From Rotaria sp. Silwood1 (Eukaryota; Rotifera; Eurotatoria; Philodinida; Philodinidae): DNA of 64,000 bases. Made by a program: the position numbers and the translations under genes. This document shows positions 63,101-64,000 of this stretch, one piece after another. Each line of letters begins with the position of its first letter. Within the stretch, counting starts at the first letter, position 1. The stretch spans positions 1 through 64,000 of the forward strand of contig CAJNOP010000373.1 in the NCBI GenBank assembly GCA_905250075.1, given 5' to 3'. The notes under the pieces are model-generated. The model worked only from the letters and a program-made list of their open reading frames with translations, was not told the DNA's origin and ran no database searches.

Positions 63101-63629
63101 AGGATTGTGGTATTGATCTAAAGAGTATTGTAAAAATATGCTACCTCAGCAGCAATAATCCAAGGATCTGCGCTCTTTTCAAGATATTCATTACTCACTA
63201 GAGTCTACATGATGTATATTGTTAGGTTCATATGCCGTGCATCAAATGATAGACTTCTGTCATTAATGTACGGTTTTTTCCTTTTGAAAAATGTATTAGA
63301 TACTTACCGATATAACTTCTACCTTCGAAGCTTATAACAGTTGTATTTTGATCAATGGTCATTGCGTGTAGATATCCTGGATGTAGTGCTGCTGAGAACA
63401 GTATACATTCTTGATATAGACCATAATAATTAACTGTGACACAGTTAGATTCCGCATAGCATTGACAAATACATGAATCACGTGTTACAACGTTAGAAAG
63501 ATTGGCCAACCAGTAATTAGTATCGATTGGATCAAATATCGCATTATTGATTACGGCAATGCGTATGGCTAATGACAACTGATGGCAAACAATGAGAAGT
63601 AGAGAAACATTCCAATGCATTTCTTTCAT
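60148..63629 (-). CDS. Secreted Cys-rich/Thr-stalk protein with C-terminal CBM-like domain
   Basis: Four exons on the minus strand (63629-63308, 61326-61279, 60709-60662, 60611-60148) join to 882 nt, 293 residues, all junctions in phase 1. The start gives a signal peptide (MKEMHWNVSLLLIVCHQLSLA); an in-frame Met 57 bp upstream is an alternative. Next is a domain of about 85 residues with CICQCYAESNCVTVNYY, the pattern of PAN/apple-like domains. Two 48-nt exons each add 16 Thr/Ser-rich residues, a mucin-like stalk. The last exon codes a Thr-rich link, then a beta-sandwich-like domain with HLDDVSLI, LVNGGFENGSLVGWQV and YILSFWLYTDG, motifs found in galactose-binding/CBM-type folds. Role unknown: secreted glycan-binding or adhesion protein. 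Introns are about 2 kb, 0.6 kb and 50 bp, so further alternative exons in the long introns are possible. Confidence 0.75.
61327..63307. other. Long intron of the 60-63 kb gene
   Basis: About 2 kb without recognised exons. Because flanking exons are phase 1, additional 48-nt Thr/Ser modules could be present unnoticed. No element termini were found. Confidence 0.4.
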
Positions 63630-64000
63630 GATTTGGTCCTGTGTAATCAATTCTAAAATATAAATAAGAGCTGCTGTAATACACAATGTATCAGATTCAG
63701 CTATGATTAATCATGAAATATTAACATGCAGTAAAAATACAGTCTCATTTATGAAATGGATGATATTCTCATGTTTCAAATATATTATTATTATATTACG
63801 TACTTGAAGTTATATCAATAGGATGGCTACATCATATGTAATCATTATTAAAAAAAGAATTTTATAATGCAACATATCTCATTGATGCTCTAGTAATTTT
63901 CAGACAGACAAGAGTTAAACTTCTACGATCAGCAAATGTATCAATAAATACTAAATACCTTTGAAGATAAAAAAATGCAATAGCACTTAATTACAATTAT
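63630..64000. other. 5' flank of the 60-63 kb gene
   Basis: Presumed promoter and 5' untranslated region on the minus strand. No other feature recognised. Confidence 0.35.

Overview
The window looks like nuclear DNA of a small-genome invertebrate, most likely a bdelloid rotifer. It is very AT-rich, genes carry many introns of about 50-70 bp with GT/AG ends, and conserved animal genes (SKP1, RPL31, SPEF2, a Piwi Argonaute, a ZDHHC enzyme) lie beside a cluster of bacterial-type cell-wall amidases of the kind bdelloids acquire by horizontal transfer. No species can be named from sequence alone.

Layout. 1-1926 (+): 3' end of a large secreted thrombospondin/TIL/cystine-knot protein (SCO-spondin-like). 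1927-6253: repeat-rich spacer with a clean hAT element (3596-4714, perfect 8-bp target duplication). 6254-6958 (-): complete SKP1. 6959-12540: spacer with a possible second hAT-like element and a pogo/Tc1-type element (9863-10773). 12541-16171 (+): ZDHHC palmitoyltransferase. 16485-17040 (+): ribosomal protein eL31. 17041-20404: spacer with a 165-bp hAT MITE. 20405-28960 (+): 21-exon Piwi, 843 aa, with several introns over 1 kb loaded with repeats. 28961-31688: spacer containing a diverged palindrome of about 1 kb. 31689-43735 (-): SPEF2, with adenylate-kinase-like and EF-hand-like parts. 43736-50603: spacer with a TA-flanked Tc1/mariner-type element. 50604-50933 (+): small secreted, neuropeptide-like precursor. 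53205-58597 (+): three tandem secreted N-acetylmuramoyl-L-alanine amidases. 60148-63629 (-): secreted protein with a Cys-rich N-terminal domain, a Thr/Ser stalk and a C-terminal beta-sandwich-like domain.

How the parts relate. The genes do not form an operon-like unit. SPEF2 serves ciliary motility; Piwi serves transposon silencing and its own introns are full of transposon debris; the amidase cluster probably acts outside the cell on bacterial peptidoglycan, as defence or digestion. Exon structures of SKP1, ZDHHC, RPL31, Piwi, amidase 1 and the 60-63 kb gene were joined by hand; all keep frame and give intact proteins. SPEF2 exon edges are approximate except where stated.
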